A stretch of 64,000 nucleotides of DNA from Ricinus communis. Lineage: Eukaryota > Streptophyta > Magnoliopsida > Malpighiales > Euphorbiaceae. The stretch spans positions 29,130,362 through 29,194,361 of the forward strand of contig NC_063257.1 of assembly GCF_019578655.1 (NCBI RefSeq), written 5' to 3'. How positions within the stretch are numbered: position 1 is the stretch's first letter; every line of letters begins with the position of its first letter. The notes beneath the pieces are model-generated. The model saw only the letters and a list, made by a program, of their open reading frames with translations, ran no database searches and had not been told where the DNA came from. This document shows, piece by piece, positions 24,688 through 37,727 of this stretch. Both the position numbers and the translations under genes were made by a program.

Positions 24688-27681
24688 TGTCACGACCCCA
24701 CCCGTGGGCCCGTGACCGGCACTAGGGAATGGGTAGGCGTAAGGCCACCGAAACCCGTAGTAAGCCTGACACTCACTGACTTAAACAAATCTCATCTCAA
24801 ATTAATATTATTAAAGCCACAATTTATCTTAACATTAAACATTACACAATTTAATCGGTCTGCCGGAACAATCAGGCGAGACCGGAAATTACAAAAAATT
24901 TACAACTGATACATCTACTATTACTACTGCGGAGAATCTAAGATTTACCAATTTATATACCAAATCAAATACATCACCCGATGATGAAGGAGTCGGGTTA
25001 CTGAATAAGAGTCGCGAGAGGACTAACCACGAATCGAAAAGCGATAAAAATGAGGTATCGGTCTAGAGTGAGTTAAAATCAAATAATCTGGGGACTATTG
25101 CATTCTTCTCAGAAAATATAGATTATTCAAATCAGTATATCAAACCATGCTCGTAAATACAAATCACATTATAATCATACCCTATTACTTTCTTCACAGA
25201 AAATATTAATCATTCGAATCAATATATCAACCATGCACGTAAATACAATCCATATTACAATCATACCATAATAAATAAATAAATGAATAAATAAAAATAT
25301 ATTTTTACTTTTACGGGACGAGTGGCTCGGTAGAACCCTAAACCCCAAAATCTAGTAGCCATTCGGCTCTCTTAATCCAATAAGACTGGCCAGAAGCAAT
25401 GCTCGACCGGGGACCTTACCTCCGATCTGGTCACTTAAGTATCCAAATAAGAAATCTAGTAGCCATTCGGCTCTCTTAATCCAATAAGGTAGCCCTAGAG
25501 CAATGCTCGACCGGGGACCTTACCTCCGGTCTGGTCACTTAAGTATCCAAATAAGCCCGAGAGCAATGCTCGACCAGGGACCTTACCTCCGGCAATTTAC
25601 ACAAATCAGCCCAGAGCCATGCTCGACCAGGGCAAACCCATAAATATCTTATTACATGTCCATGATTATTACCGGTCGTCACGATGTAACCCATCAAAGT
25701 GGCATGTTCTACAAGCCACATTTCCCAAATCGCAATCACCACATTTAATAAATATCATTGTCTAATGAAATCATTCAACACATATCAAAATAAAGATTAA
25801 AAATTTAGGATAAGGCAGCGTGCAATTCGGTGGTCGACGAATAATAATATCTGTATTATTATAACGTTACTAATAATAATATTTATATTATTTCCAATAA
25901 TTAATAGTCCGTTGAAATTATTTACGTTGCGATACTAATAACCATATTATGCATAAACTTCCAAAATAACATATTAAATTCAAACTTAGCAATAGTGCAA
26001 CGATTAAGTGACTTTAACTCACAGGTTTGGCAACCTCCTAGCTCGCTCCGGTGCCTCGGTAGGAGCGAGCGAACCGACAATCTAGTCACGGAAAACAATT
26101 TATCAAAACGCTGAAACAATCGATCATTAATCCTAGGTCTAGACTCCTGGGGTATCTAAGAATCTCGACTCGGAGAATTCTACCTAAAATCCCGTGAACC
26201 TCCCCTACAACATGAACATTACCCCCCGTAAAAACGGGTCCAGGACTGCCGGAAAAACACTCCAAATATCCAACAATTAAAACAACGGAGTCGGGTCCCC
26301 AAACTTCACTATTTCCGACTCACACAAAGACAAAATACGAGGCGGGCAGCGGACAATTATTTTTGACTCACAATATCATCAAATACACAATACCATCCAA
26401 TAGACACAATTAAACCAAGAATTTCTAAAATTAACGGGCCAAAGAAAATTCGAGCGCTCGGTCGACTCGCCTCCGGCCGTGAGTCCGATCGACGATCCGA
26501 ACACACCATCGGACTCACAACGACGGCCGATGGCGATCCCGACTTGATTTTCCGATCCGACACCCGATCATCCGGGAGAGATTTGCGGACGATCTCGACC
26601 GTCGATTCGCAAACGAAGCCCGATCGCCACTAAACCGGTGCCAATGCAAAGCTTGGTGAGGAGAGTCGGGATATGTCCTCCGATCTTCCATAGCTCACGG
26701 GCTCGGAAAACCCAAAAACACCGGCTGCCACCATTTTCTCTCTCCACCGTGAATCTCGATTTCGGCCACCACTGTCGACCACCGCAAAACAAAGCCGAGG
26801 CCACGAGGAGTCGATCGGCACCAAGATCCACCAACGCCGCGGCGGCAGGAAGCCGGCCATTTTCCTCCTCGCAGAGCTGCTTCGCCCGTATGCCGGCGCC
26901 TGCAACCAACCCGACAAGTCGCCTCGACGCCGCGCCCACTCCTCCTCCTCCTTCTCTCTCTCTCTCTTCCTCTCTTCCTTCCCGATCCTTCTTTTCTTTC
27001 TTTCAATATCGACATTTGACCCCTGAACTTTTCCTTATTACAACTTGGTCCCTCAACTTTCTTAATTACTTACAATTTCATCCCGCAGAATTCCAATTTG
27101 ACCCCCAAACTTCTTTTTAGACTTTCAATTAAGCCCCTAGCTATTTAATTTGGGCCAAATCCGAATTATTGAAAATACACAATTACAAAAATACCCACGA
27201 GCATATTTATTTACGAAAATACCAAACTCACAAATTTCCATTAAAACCCCATAAAAATAAAATTATACTTTCAATCCTTATTCCAAAATAAATTTTCAAT
27301 TAAATCCTATACACAATTAAATTAAATAATCAATTTCCAACTCAAAATTTAATACTACTAATCAATTATAATACCAATTTTCTCAAAATTCTTTTATAAA
27401 AACATCCCTTACAATTTCTATCATAATTTTCCAATATATAATTTTACTTATATTAATATGCATTTGGGAAATTTGAATAACCAAAATATAATCATTTCTC
27501 AAATAATTTACTTGAATAATTTCTTAAAATTTCAAACTAATTGGGTATAGAAAATAACTCATTATTTGATTAATATTAAATTTTTCATTAAATCATTTCA
27601 AATTAAACCCAATAATAATAAAGCTAAAATTAACTTAAATAAAAACTCATTATTAAATATATAAAAATTCCGGGTGTTACA
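24688..27681 (-). mobile_element. Family T solo LTR, copy T3
   Basis: A full 2994-bp LTR on the minus strand reads TGTCACGACCCC at its left end and GGTGTTACA at its right end. It has an exact 5-bp duplication, CTTTA, at 24683-24687 and 27682-27686. Hairpin subrepeats lie near 25385, 25495, 25558 and 25607; the GC-rich core is at about 26440-26940, with a pyrimidine tract (26940-27005) beyond it. Its middle (the GTAGAACATGCCACC-type block, near 25700 in reverse) groups it with T2 and T4, whereas T1, T5 and T6 carry a different middle. It contains no coding sequence of its own. Confidence 0.93.
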
Positions 27682-27850
27682 CTTTAGTTCTCGATAAGCC
27701 AATTACCAATATAGTTTCTAAAAGACATCTATCAAAGTTAAATTGCATCTCGAAATGGAAATATTCAACTAAAAGTCAAATTCAATACATTAAAGATGGT
27801 AAGTCAACCAGAAATTCAAAAATTTGAGCAAGCGTAGTACTCAGAAATGC
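27682..27850. repeat. Dispersed repeat with GTCCCTAA dimer, right part
   Basis: Continuation of the repeat interrupted by T3. The second dimer unit ends near 27770, followed by unassigned AT-rich sequence. Confidence 0.5.
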
Positions 27851-27996
27851 AAGTAGGAGAAGTCCTTAAAATTTCAAGCAGACAAAATTCTCAAAATTCA
27901 AGCAGGCAAAGTCCTCAAAATTAAAGCAGGAAACGTCCTTAAGATTAAAGCATGCGAAGTCCTTAAGATTCAAAGTAGGCGAAGTTCTAAAGAATT
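27851..27996. repeat. 24-bp minisatellite, six copies
   Basis: Six successive units of about 24 bp, each a variant of AAGCAGGCAAAGTCCTTAAA plus ATT, for example at 27851, 27875 and 27899. It lies at the left margin of the long LTR that follows and may be part of it. Confidence 0.8.
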
Positions 27997-29973
27997 GGTT
28001 GATATCATAATTTTTAGAATTTTTCATCCTTGGAGCCAATCAGCTCTATGTATAGCCGATCGGCAGAGCCCAAAGGCTATATACAGTCCCAATTGGTTGA
28101 TTCTCAATATCCAATGATGTTTTGTCTGTATTTTGACTTTAAAACGCTTAAGAAATAACAAAATAAGTTTCTAGAAAGTCTTTGTGATAATTATTAAGAT
28201 TTTGAAAAGATTTTTATTGGATATTATTGACTGATAAAAGACAATAAATCAAGTTTATCGTTCCTTTAGGGTTTTTAAACCCTAGCTCTATATAAACATC
28301 ACTATGCCATAGGTCTAAGTTTAGCTACATTCACTAAGCCGAAAATACTAGCAACCTAAGTATTCACAGACATTTAAAAGAGGTGGTGTGAGCTTTAAGA
28401 AATAGAGAGAAAAAGCCATTAAGTAAGAACTGATATTTGGAAACTTTATCTTTAAACGATAGAAGAATTCCCAAGCCTAAAGTGGCACTGGATTCCTAAC
28501 CAATCTTCGATTAATGGCTTCATTGTTTCTAGAGACTCGTAGAACAACAAACTATAGTGACAACCTGAGGGTTGCCCCACATCCAGCATCATCAACATCT
28601 TTTCCCTTTTAACTGATTCTTTTGTCTTATGATTCTAAAAATATGATTAGGATTCTTTTATTATTTTATGTGCTTTACCTAATTAAATTAGGGTTTATTA
28701 TGAATTAACATATTTTTGGCATATGCTAGATTTTGAATTTAATAATATGAACATGTAAGGCTTTGAATATGATAATATTTCTTTCATTGGATTTCAAATC
28801 TGATTAGTTAAATGATTAATGTAACATGATTGATTTATATCTTCCTTATAATTATGTAAATAAATTAATATTTTCTAGAGCTATATGCTTGAAACCTAGA
28901 ATTTGCCTTGAAATATCTTATTTGCACACTGTCTGTCTTGATTTCTTAGGGTTTGTATGATTTTTAGGTTTACTGATTAAATTTTATGTTTTCTTATACT
29001 TCTTATTTGATTTTGCACGTTGTAATTGATTTTCTATTTTCTGTACATGTGAAATCAGCTCCTGGACATGATAAATTAAAGAAAATTTACAGAACTGACA
29101 AATTGAAGCCCTAGAGTCGATTCAGCTCTGTACTGAGCCGATTGGCTCTGCACCTTTTTTGCCTTAATTTTTGGATTTTAATAGATTTTTGATGATATTT
29201 ATGTACTGTAACTTAGTTTTTAGGTGTTTTTCTTTCATTTTTACTTATATGAAGGTTGTAATAGTTAAATTTATATTTTTACACTTAACTTTTTTATTTT
29301 ATGTTTGATGGATGCCAAATATTTGTAATATGATTGCCTAATTAAAAAATTAGAAAGATAAACTATAGGCTAAAATTAGACTCTAACATGAAAAAGTAGT
29401 TCATTAGGTTAAATGATAGTGAAATGGGATTTAATTACAAATCATATAAACTTAGTGGGTTTTGCTATGCTTTAAATTGAATTAATTTAGACATATTGAG
29501 GCCACTTAGACTTAATGGCTAGAATCAAAGCGTAATTTGTAATTGGACTAGACTCAGGGAATCTTGTACATAATTAAATTATAAGATAGGCTAATTAATC
29601 AAACATGGGTTGTGTTTAATAAATAGGCTAAATTTAAGAGGGCATCACATGCTGTAATGAATGTTTATAAAGTATAAATTGTAGCATTTATAGGGAATAA
29701 TCTATTAAATAATAAAACTAAAGACTAAGATGCACAAATAAGGAAGTTGGCTTTCGGATCCATCTTTGGATATTGCGAAGCTTCCTTATAGAATCTAGTA
29801 TTGCCACTCAATTAGTAAAATGTATGCTAGATAATTATCTAGGTGGTGACTCTATTTCTACACTAGTCTTTGTGACTAGTTAGCATGTTCCAAATTAGGT
29901 TGAAAATTCTTATAGTGCCATAGTCGCTAGAGACACTTGGGTGCGCGTCTGAAACCGCTACCCACAAGTGCTA
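27997..29973 (+). mobile_element. Long LTR (LTR A) of a degraded, Tat-like element
   Basis: The segment is colinear over about 1.1 kb with 32995-34160 (LTR B), although both have diverged. Shared blocks include TAAAAATATGATTAG and the AGACTCGTAGAACAACAA-type block (28534 and 33569). A TATA-like CTCTATATAAACATC lies near 28287. The right end reads CCCACAAGTGCTAACA at 29973, followed by TTGG. This fits an LTR ending in CA next to the start of a primer-binding site, as in Tat-type Ty3/gypsy elements. The left limit is not resolved, because the start seen in LTR B is not visible here. No coding capacity. Confidence 0.5.
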
Positions 29974-32841
29974 ACATTGGTTATGCCTTTAATACATTTA
30001 CAATATTTGCTATATTTATCTTATTTTTTAAAAATATATAATTCAGTCTACACATCTTTAATTTTTAATGAATACTAATTATAACTTTTTTTATAAATGA
30101 TGATATACCTCTTTATACATCACAATGAGGGTATTGAAACTATTTTATTTAATTTCTTAGAAAAAAATTTCCCATTTGTTTGATATAAATGGTGGAATTG
30201 GACGTATATTTTTTGGATTGCCAGTTGACTATATTGGATTGAATTAGGGATTTTTCAATTTTCATGCTTTGTGTATAATTTATATATGATTACTTATAGT
30301 TTAGTGGTATGTGGTTGTAATTCCATACGCTTTGTTGATGTGTCTTTGAATTATCTATGTTAATTATCACTATTATAATGTTGATGTGTCAACATGAGGA
30401 TTTACCTTGTTTTCTTTCTTTTTAGCACACATGAGGTGCAAAAATAGAAAAGTTTTGTTTCATTAATTATTTCAACCAATTTGACTTCTCTACTTTCTTT
30501 CAAAAGATGCCTTTTCGGATTTGTAGACACCCTTCTGTTTTTTTTATTTTTCTGAAATTTTGATAGTTTGTACTTATGTGCTTTCTATTTGTTTTTGTTT
30601 ATGATTGATAAAATACATGTGAAAAATTACTTATATCTTTTAATCTTCTTACATTTTTCTTAAATACAACTTTTCTATTGTTTGTGACACTTAGGTAGCT
30701 TTAATATTTCTGTTGTGATTTTCTATGATCTATAAGCGTTCATTGGTTCTAGTATAATTTGGAATGCATTTGGGGTTCTTTTCCTTCTATGTATAGGTAG
30801 TGATACTGCTAAGATTTTTTGAGAACAGAATTTTTAAATCTATTTGAGTGAGTGGATCATTTTTGTCTTTGCATTACACATGTCACATTTTCTCTTGCCA
30901 TAAAAGACTAGATTTTTAGGATAATTATTATGCTATGTAAAGGTACTGACAGACTGTATTATTTAAATCTTTTGCCTTCAGTTATATGAGTGAAGGATGT
31001 TTGTTGTGTTATTGTTCATGTCAGACTAAACTGTGTTATCACTTCTCTGAGTTTTATTATAATTTTTTAAATGTTCCCTTTGCCCCTTTAATGTAATAAG
31101 GCTTCTTGAAGTCCCGAGAGTCAGCCTATCTGATATGGTTCCTGGCAGTTATGCATGTTTGTAGTGATATACTGACTGCATAGACTCACTACAAAATAGA
31201 AAATTACATATTTTTTTAATGTTTTATATGCGTACGTTATCTACACCCAACTTTTGCTATACTGCATGTATCTATTGGAATGTGAATAATACATGCTCTT
31301 TGTTGTTATACATATGTTATGCATATACTTCTTTTATAAAATATTTGTACAGATTTTTTAATATATTAAAAAATATATAATTAAAAACTAAAATACTCTC
31401 TCTTTCCACAGTGCATGTAATGTTGATATAACTTCTAATGACCCCCTACTGGCCCTATACATTATTATTATATCTTATTCATTAAGTTTTGCCTATAAAT
31501 GGGTACGAGTCATGAGTAAATGATGTGTTCACTTGATATCTTCTCTCTTCTTCTAGGTGAGTTAGTCTCACTGCATTTACTCTTCTATTCATTCAGTGGC
31601 TAATGTCTTCCAACTACCTGAAACATTCTTCTACATTTAAAGTTGTGTTGCAGATCAATATATCTTTTGCATTTAAAGCTGCGTTGGAGATTATTATATC
31701 TTCTACATGTCTCTGCTTTATATTGTCTTTAATAAATTTGTTTGGGACTGGAATTCTTAAGTTCTACTGGCTTTAAACTATTTTGCTTTATTATTTGACT
31801 TCCTTGTACATTATTTATTTTTGCATGTCTTATTATATCTCTGTAAAACATCTTTCTTCTTTACAATCTTTTTTCTTTAGAAAAAAAAACTATTAATAAT
31901 ATGTTTTGGCTTTGATTGGGCTGTCATGTTTAGTGCTTGCTATTATAAGATTTGCAAGGGCATTAAACTTTATTTGTTTTAAAAAAAAGTCTTTTTATTA
32001 CCATGATAAATGACTTTAAAGTTAGTTTATTTTTCCTTTTGATGTGCATCTTCTATTTGTTTACTGCTTTTTTTACTAAAAAAATCTTAGATTTTTATTT
32101 TTTATGCATTATAATTACAATCCTACATAAAAAAGGCTTTGCTTTCCATTAAAAGTAAAGGCTTGACATTTTAGCCATTTGATCCACGTTTGAGTTTGCA
32201 CTTTTTGATCAGGTTTTGTTTTCGTTTATAAGGTGTTGTCCTTTGCTTTTCATTTAAAGTAGTGGCCTGACATTTTAGCCTTTTTATCCACGTTTGAGTT
32301 TGCACTTTTTGATCAGGTTTCATTTTTCTTTTTATAAGGTATTGTTAGCTTCCTTCTGTTTTGATGTGTTAATTAATTATTTTAATTTTCAACAAGGTGG
32401 TCACTTAAGCTTTGACCTATACTTAGGCAGCGTTGTAAGTTTATCTACCTATCTTTAATATCTATGTCTTATGATGGTTATTTATATTTGTGTGCTTGCT
32501 GTCGATTTGTAAATATATACTTTCCATCTGTGAAAATAAACAGTGGTGCTTTTAACATATATTTATGATGCTGAGTATCTAACTCTTGGTAGGAAGTCAA
32601 GAAAAAGAGAAGGAATTCTATCTTATACTTTTATACAAGCTGATGACGTATCTGTCATATTCTAAAGAAGAAAAAATGAAATAGCTAGGTGTATCCTTAT
32701 TTTTAATTTTACTATTTAATATGCTCTTCATAGATGGTTGCTCTCAGCACATATTTTCCGAATCTAGATATCGAGGGAATTATGAAAAAACCCGATGATG
32801 AAAGTTACTGTATTTCTTGAGTCTTCGATATTAAGGAGGGG
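29974..32841. other. AT-rich interior between the two long LTRs; no gene seen
   Basis: About 2.9 kb of T-rich sequence with no frame that I can relate to gag or pol. If LTR A and LTR B belong together, this would be the interior of a non-autonomous element. Visible details are a TATA-like TATAAATGGG near 31493, a 36-bp tandem pair at about 31635 and 31671, and a 104-bp tandem pair from 32138. Immediately before LTR B is a purine run, AAGGAGGGG (32833-32841), a plausible polypurine tract. Confidence 0.5.
32138..32345. repeat. 104-bp tandem duplication
   Basis: Two copies begin TTTGCTTTCCATTAAAAG (32138) and TTTGCTTTTCATTTAAAG (32242). Both contain GACATTTTAGCC and CCACGTTTGAGTTTGCAC. Confidence 0.85.
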
Positions 32842-34165
32842 TGAATCTAAGTGAAGGATGGGAATAATTAGACTCAAAATTACTTTTCTAGAATCAATTT
32901 AGACCCAATTGATAGAAAAAATAAAGTTTTGAGAGATAAAATGGCAGTTTTAATAAATTCAAAGACTAAATTATCAAAATTTTTAAAAATTTTGCTCCTT
33001 AGAGCTAGTCGGTTCTGTGCAAAGCTGAATCAGCTCTATATAGAGCCCATTGGCTGAGTATAGAGCCGATTAGCTCCACGCAGTGTTGATTGGCTTTTTT
33101 TTTTTAATCTGAAGCCCTTTCATGTATATTTTCTACCTAAAACGCCAAAAATTAGTAAAAATGAGTTTCTATAAGATATTTATGATAATTATTGGGATTT
33201 TCAAATATTTTTAATGATAATTGTTTGAATATAAAATATTTAATCCCTTTATTTGATATTAATCTCATAAAGGGGAGGGATAATTACAAGTTTATTTTTC
33301 AAATAATTGGATAATTATCTATATCTCCTAGGGTTTCCTAACCTTACTACTGTAAATAGATTGATACACTCTAATTCTAGGGTTAGTAAGATTTCTTAAT
33401 GTCTTAATCACATCGACATATAAAGAAATTTGCCTTTTAAGCAAGCCACTAAGAAAGAGCTCCAAATTAGGAAACCTATTGAAGAACGACAGAAATTTTT
33501 TTCAAAACCCAACGTGGAACTAGATTCCCAACCAATCTTTGATTCAACAGCTTTTTTGTCTTCTGAGACTCGCAGAACAACAACTACTTATGATAACTTG
33601 AAGGTTCCCTACACATCCAACATCAGCAACATCATCTTTGCCATTAAATTTGTTCTATGTTCCTTTATGATTTAAAAATATGATTAGAGTTTATTTTTTT
33701 AATGATTAGAATGAGATTTTTTGCAAAATAACATGCTTTTAAACTGCTGGAATTAAATATGATAATATGAGCATGTGGAAATTGAATCTGATAATAAGAA
33801 TTTGTTAGGGCTTTAAATCTGATACTATGTCAGCTTTTGTTTTTTTTAGATCTAATTAGTCGAGTAATTAAGATTACACATTAGGTTAATAATTTCTTTA
33901 TAATTTAGTAATTAAAAGTGGTTTTTTAGGGTTTCAGGATCTACATTTGAAATTTGCTGCCTCCATCTACTGTTAGTCTAAATTTCTAGGGCTTTGCATG
34001 ATTTAAATTTTTCACTTAATTTTATGTCTTTTTCTGCACTTTCAATTTAGTTTCCTAAGTTCTTAATTGATTCTTTTTATTCTCTTGCATGTAAAAATCA
34101 GCTTTTAGGAGTGAAAATTGGAGAAAATCGCGAAAAGGACCTGCCAAACCTTTGAGAGAACCTTA
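32842..34165 (+). mobile_element. Long LTR (LTR B), truncated on the right
   Basis: This is homologous to LTR A and in the same orientation. The likely start is TGAATCTAAG at 32842, directly after the purine run. It contains the same GCCGATTAGCTC-type palindromic motifs near 33001-33095 and the ACTCGCAGAACAACAAC block near 33570. It stops being alignable with LTR A at about 34165, which corresponds to about 29120 in A, so about 850 bp of its 3' end are missing. A family T fragment follows. An 81-codon frame at 33430-33675 lies inside it and has no supporting counterpart in LTR A. Confidence 0.5.
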
Positions 34166-34551
34166 ATTAATTTTTCCACACATATATAGATAATTTGAAA
34201 TTTCTTAAGAGTAAAAGTGAAATCTTATAATTAAAAAATTTAGTTGAAATACTAAAATTTAGTTTACAAGACTAGGGTCAAAAAAATACTTCATTATTTA
34301 ATTATGCTCTAAATAATACTTAATAACCAAATTTGTTAAATTAAAGATGAGAATAATATAAGTAAATAAAATAAACTTGTAAAAATAAAATAGCACGTAC
34401 ATATATATTAAAATAATCAACTAATCATAAAAAGAAATGCTAGAAGGTTGAATATTTATCAAACGCCTAAATGAATTCTAGAAAATATTAAATTATCAAA
34501 ATACCTCTAAAAATTATAATTAATTAAAATTTAAAAATTTAGGGTATTACA
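34166..34551 (-). mobile_element. Family T LTR fragment, T8
   Basis: It ends AGGGTATTACA at 34551, the reverse complement of a TGTAATACCC start. On the minus strand the next roughly 100 bp resemble the 5' end of T7 (TTTAAATTTT, CAATTAATT-like, then an AGGGCATTTT-like block). The left end is truncated and the exact limit is uncertain. Confidence 0.45.
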
Positions 34552-36256
34552 GAGGAGTTCGCTCTTGACTTGTACCTTAGTGCACAGTTGATGGAACTGT
34601 CCACTAAGTATGAGTTCAAGCCACTGTTAAACTTCTTCCTGAGCTTGACAAAAAGACCTTTTGAGAGATTATGGTTGAGGTACCACCATAGTGATTTGCC
34701 TTCTTGGTTCTACTTGAGACCTGTTCCCACGCCTAATACTGATTTAGATGCTATTAGAGATCTGATGATGTCCTTTACTACTTGCAAGCTTTTGATAGCA
34801 TCAGGTTGCTATGCCTTCATTTCTTCATTGATTCCTTCCTATGCTACATTAGTTCCTTACTTACTGAGTCTCTAGGGATAGTAGTTTGATATGCATAGAT
34901 CATCCCAGTTATTCCCAACCTTCCTCGCATTAAGAATGCATCTTGAAATCTTGTTACTTCAATCCTTGAAAAGTATCGCACTCTGAGGCACTGGATTATT
35001 AAAGAACAACTTGAGGATGCCGTGGTGTTAGAACTTGGTGGCCTCAGTTCATCCATAGTTCGGTTAGCCATCTGACACCTGATTCTATTTTAGGTATGTC
35101 TTTCCTCCTTACTTTAAGTAATTTAGATCATACCTTGAATGCATGTTGAGTTCCTTGCTTATATATCAAATCCTTCTTTTAATCTTGCTTGGCACCCCAA
35201 AAAAGCCAGAGTCTATTTTAGTTCTTCACCTCAAGTTACTTCTAAGGCTCCATCTAAGACCTCAAAATATAAGCCTAAGGTTGCTGCATCAAAGAAGTCT
35301 AGCAAGCTTCAACATCACCTTAGCTCTTTTGCTTCGGTTGTGACGTCATACAATAGACTAGAGTTGGTTGGCGATTCATTTAAGGATGAGATAGAGTTAG
35401 ATGCTTCCCTTGATCACTCATGAATTTGAGGATGATGATTTGTATGTTGGTGATAGTGTTCCTAAAGAACTTACTACTATTATTATTGATGTCGATACTA
35501 GTATTGAATTTGATCCATATGAGATCCTTAGTTCAGGCGACACTATTAGTCCCTGAGCAACTTTGAACATGCCTTCTCTTACTCCTCCTAAGGTACTTCC
35601 TCCTTATTGTTCCCTTTTTTCACATCTATTCCTTTAACAATTTTGCATAAGTAGTCTCATAAATCCTTTAGTGTATGATCCTTAAGACTTTATGGAATAA
35701 TTATACTTATTGTTTCAAGATCTTGCTTCTTGGAGAACTATGCTTGCCATGCCTCAAAAGGTTATTGTACCTTCTTGTCAGATCGGCTTGAGCTTCTTGG
35801 ATGGTCCACCTCCTTATATGGTTCTTCCTTTGAAGTGCCACCTAAGGCTAAATTGGTGGCTGCCAAACATACTTTGAGGCACCCCCTCAACTTGGAATCC
35901 TTACCTTGACTCTTGCCCAAAGATCTATCTTCACTACTGTACTTGCACTTCTTCAGTTTGCTCATACTGGGAGTACATCTTTAGGCGGCTTGTCTTCTGC
36001 CAGCTCTATCTTTTGCACTTTAAATCATGCTCAACATATTACTATGGATGCTTTAATTAGACTGAGTATGATTAAGACTCAGAAAGAGCGGCTGGATAGC
36101 GTTATTTTCTCTAGGAATAAGTGCATTAAGAATTAGACTAGCCTTTTAGACACTTATGACACTAAAGATGCTATGATTAGAGATGATGAGGCTAGGATTC
36201 AAGAGTTGAGCGAGGGTGTGAAGAAAAGAAATGAGCAACATGAGAAGTATTTGAGA
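34552..36256 (+). pseudogene. Decayed antisense ORF downstream of the Tat-type integrase
   Basis: Open frames in series on the plus strand give an interrupted protein. The first (34555-34875) contains LDLYLSAQLMELSTKYEF and SLTKRPFERLWLRYHHSDLP. A basic, serine-rich stretch follows (35139-35423), then a Lys/Glu-rich tail with coiled-coil character (about 36040-36256, with QKERLDSVIFSRNKCIKN and later RIQELSEGVKKRNEQHEK). Stops and frame changes separate them. It lies between integrase and the expected 3' LTR, and opposite to gag-pol. Tat-lineage elements such as Grande are known to carry an extra ORF in this place and orientation, sometimes with a plant mobile domain; I infer the same here. 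It could instead be an independent host-gene remnant. Confidence 0.45.
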
Positions 36257-36879
36257 TAGGTTGAGGATTTAAGGCCAGGCATGATGTACTTACCTAGTAG
36301 ATTTGCACCATGGATTCTCATATTACTGCACATGTTAGAGGCACCAAGTACTTCACTATAGAGTATGAGCAAGTTGCCTTAGCTCACTAGAAATGCTTGG
36401 ATGATTGGCTTTCCTTATGCTAGTTTGATTTCGATAGGCTTTGACTGTTTTTCTTTTTATTTTTCTTTTGACTGCTACTGTTGTACATTGCACTTTTATG
36501 AATGATAAGCCATGACTTTAGCTCTTTAGATTAAACAAATGGCCAGTTGGTTATTCATTCCTCTGTAATGTTGATGAATGTTGATTTGATTCCTCACATG
36601 CTTTATTCATCATGATCTACACTTGCACTTATAACTGTAGAACTTGTTTATGTAGCCATGTCACTGCTTGTATGTTGCAAAGAATCTGCATGTGTTGTGA
36701 TGCATTAGGCCGACTTTTACAGATTTAAAGTGGCAGGAGGCCAACTTCCTCATAGACTACAAAGAATGACTCTAGACTAAGCTTTCTAGATTTGGTCACT
36801 ATTTCTAGTGACTTTATTCCTTAGAGTGGTATCGATATATTCAGGATAAAAATCTAAGTCTACTCTATAGATTCTCATA

Positions 36880-37727
36880 AAATGGGATATAATTTACCGT
36901 CTATTAATGTATCACTTGTGTGGCTCTCCTTGTACACTTAATATCCAATAGACATTTCCTTTCAAAACCTTATGGATTTTAAAAGGTCCTTCCCAATTAA
37001 AAGACCACTTTCTAAACTCTCGGTCCTTATATCTAATAGGAAGGATTAACTTCCACATTAGATCTTCTTCAAAGAAACTCTTCTTTTCTAACTTTCTTGT
37101 TGTAAGCACTTGAAACTCTCGTCTTCTATATGATCATCTTATTTAAGGCCTCCTTGTGTTGTTCATCCAAACTCTCCAGTTCTGTCATCATGGTTTAGGA
37201 ATATTCCTCAGCTTCCAAGCCGTTCTAGTTAGAAACCCTTCAAGATGGCACCATAATTCCAATAGGTAGAGCTACATCACACCCAAAAGTGAGAATGAAA
37301 GGACTCACTCCTGTAGCATAGAAGTCTTGTATGCCCATAAATTTTTATTAGTAAACTATACTAATCTCTAGGATTCTCTGCAATCATCCTCTCCATTATG
37401 TCAATCAAAATCTTGTTAGATGACTCTGCTTGTCCATTCGCCTGAGCATTGTAAGGAGTGGAATTGATTAACTTAATCCCATAATCCCTAGAAAATTCCT
37501 TCATCTCATCTCATATGAACATTGTTCCTTCATTTATTGTAATATATTAAGGAATCTCAAATCTATGGATTAAGTTTTCCTTAATAAATTGAATCACGCC
37601 CTTCTAATCAACCTTCTTCATTAGAACTGCCTCCACCTATTTAGTGAAGTAATTTGTGGCCACTATGATGAAATAATCGCCTTTGGAAGAGGTAGGATAG
37701 ATTTTTCTAATGAGATCCATAGTTCAA
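36880..37727 (-). pseudogene. Ty3/gypsy (Tat type) integrase, core and C-terminal part
   Basis: On the minus strand this reads the catalytic core from MDLIRKIYP, through DYFIIVATNYFTKWVEA, to AQANGQAESSNK, then the C-terminal GPY/F-like part EFRKWSFNWEGPFKIHKV (about 36990-37050). Integrase inserts the element's cDNA into host DNA through a D,D,E site. The first Asp (MDL) and the Glu (QAE) are present, but the second Asp is replaced by Asn in TINEGTMF (codon at 37532-37534). Stops interrupt the frame several times. The upstream part of the protein continues at 39381 beyond an inserted element. Confidence 0.88.

Noticed and set aside
29974..32841. A host gene in the AT-rich stretch, suggested by TATAAATGGG at 31493 and nearby splice-like words
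   Set aside because: No exon-like frame, homology or consistent splice pattern follows.
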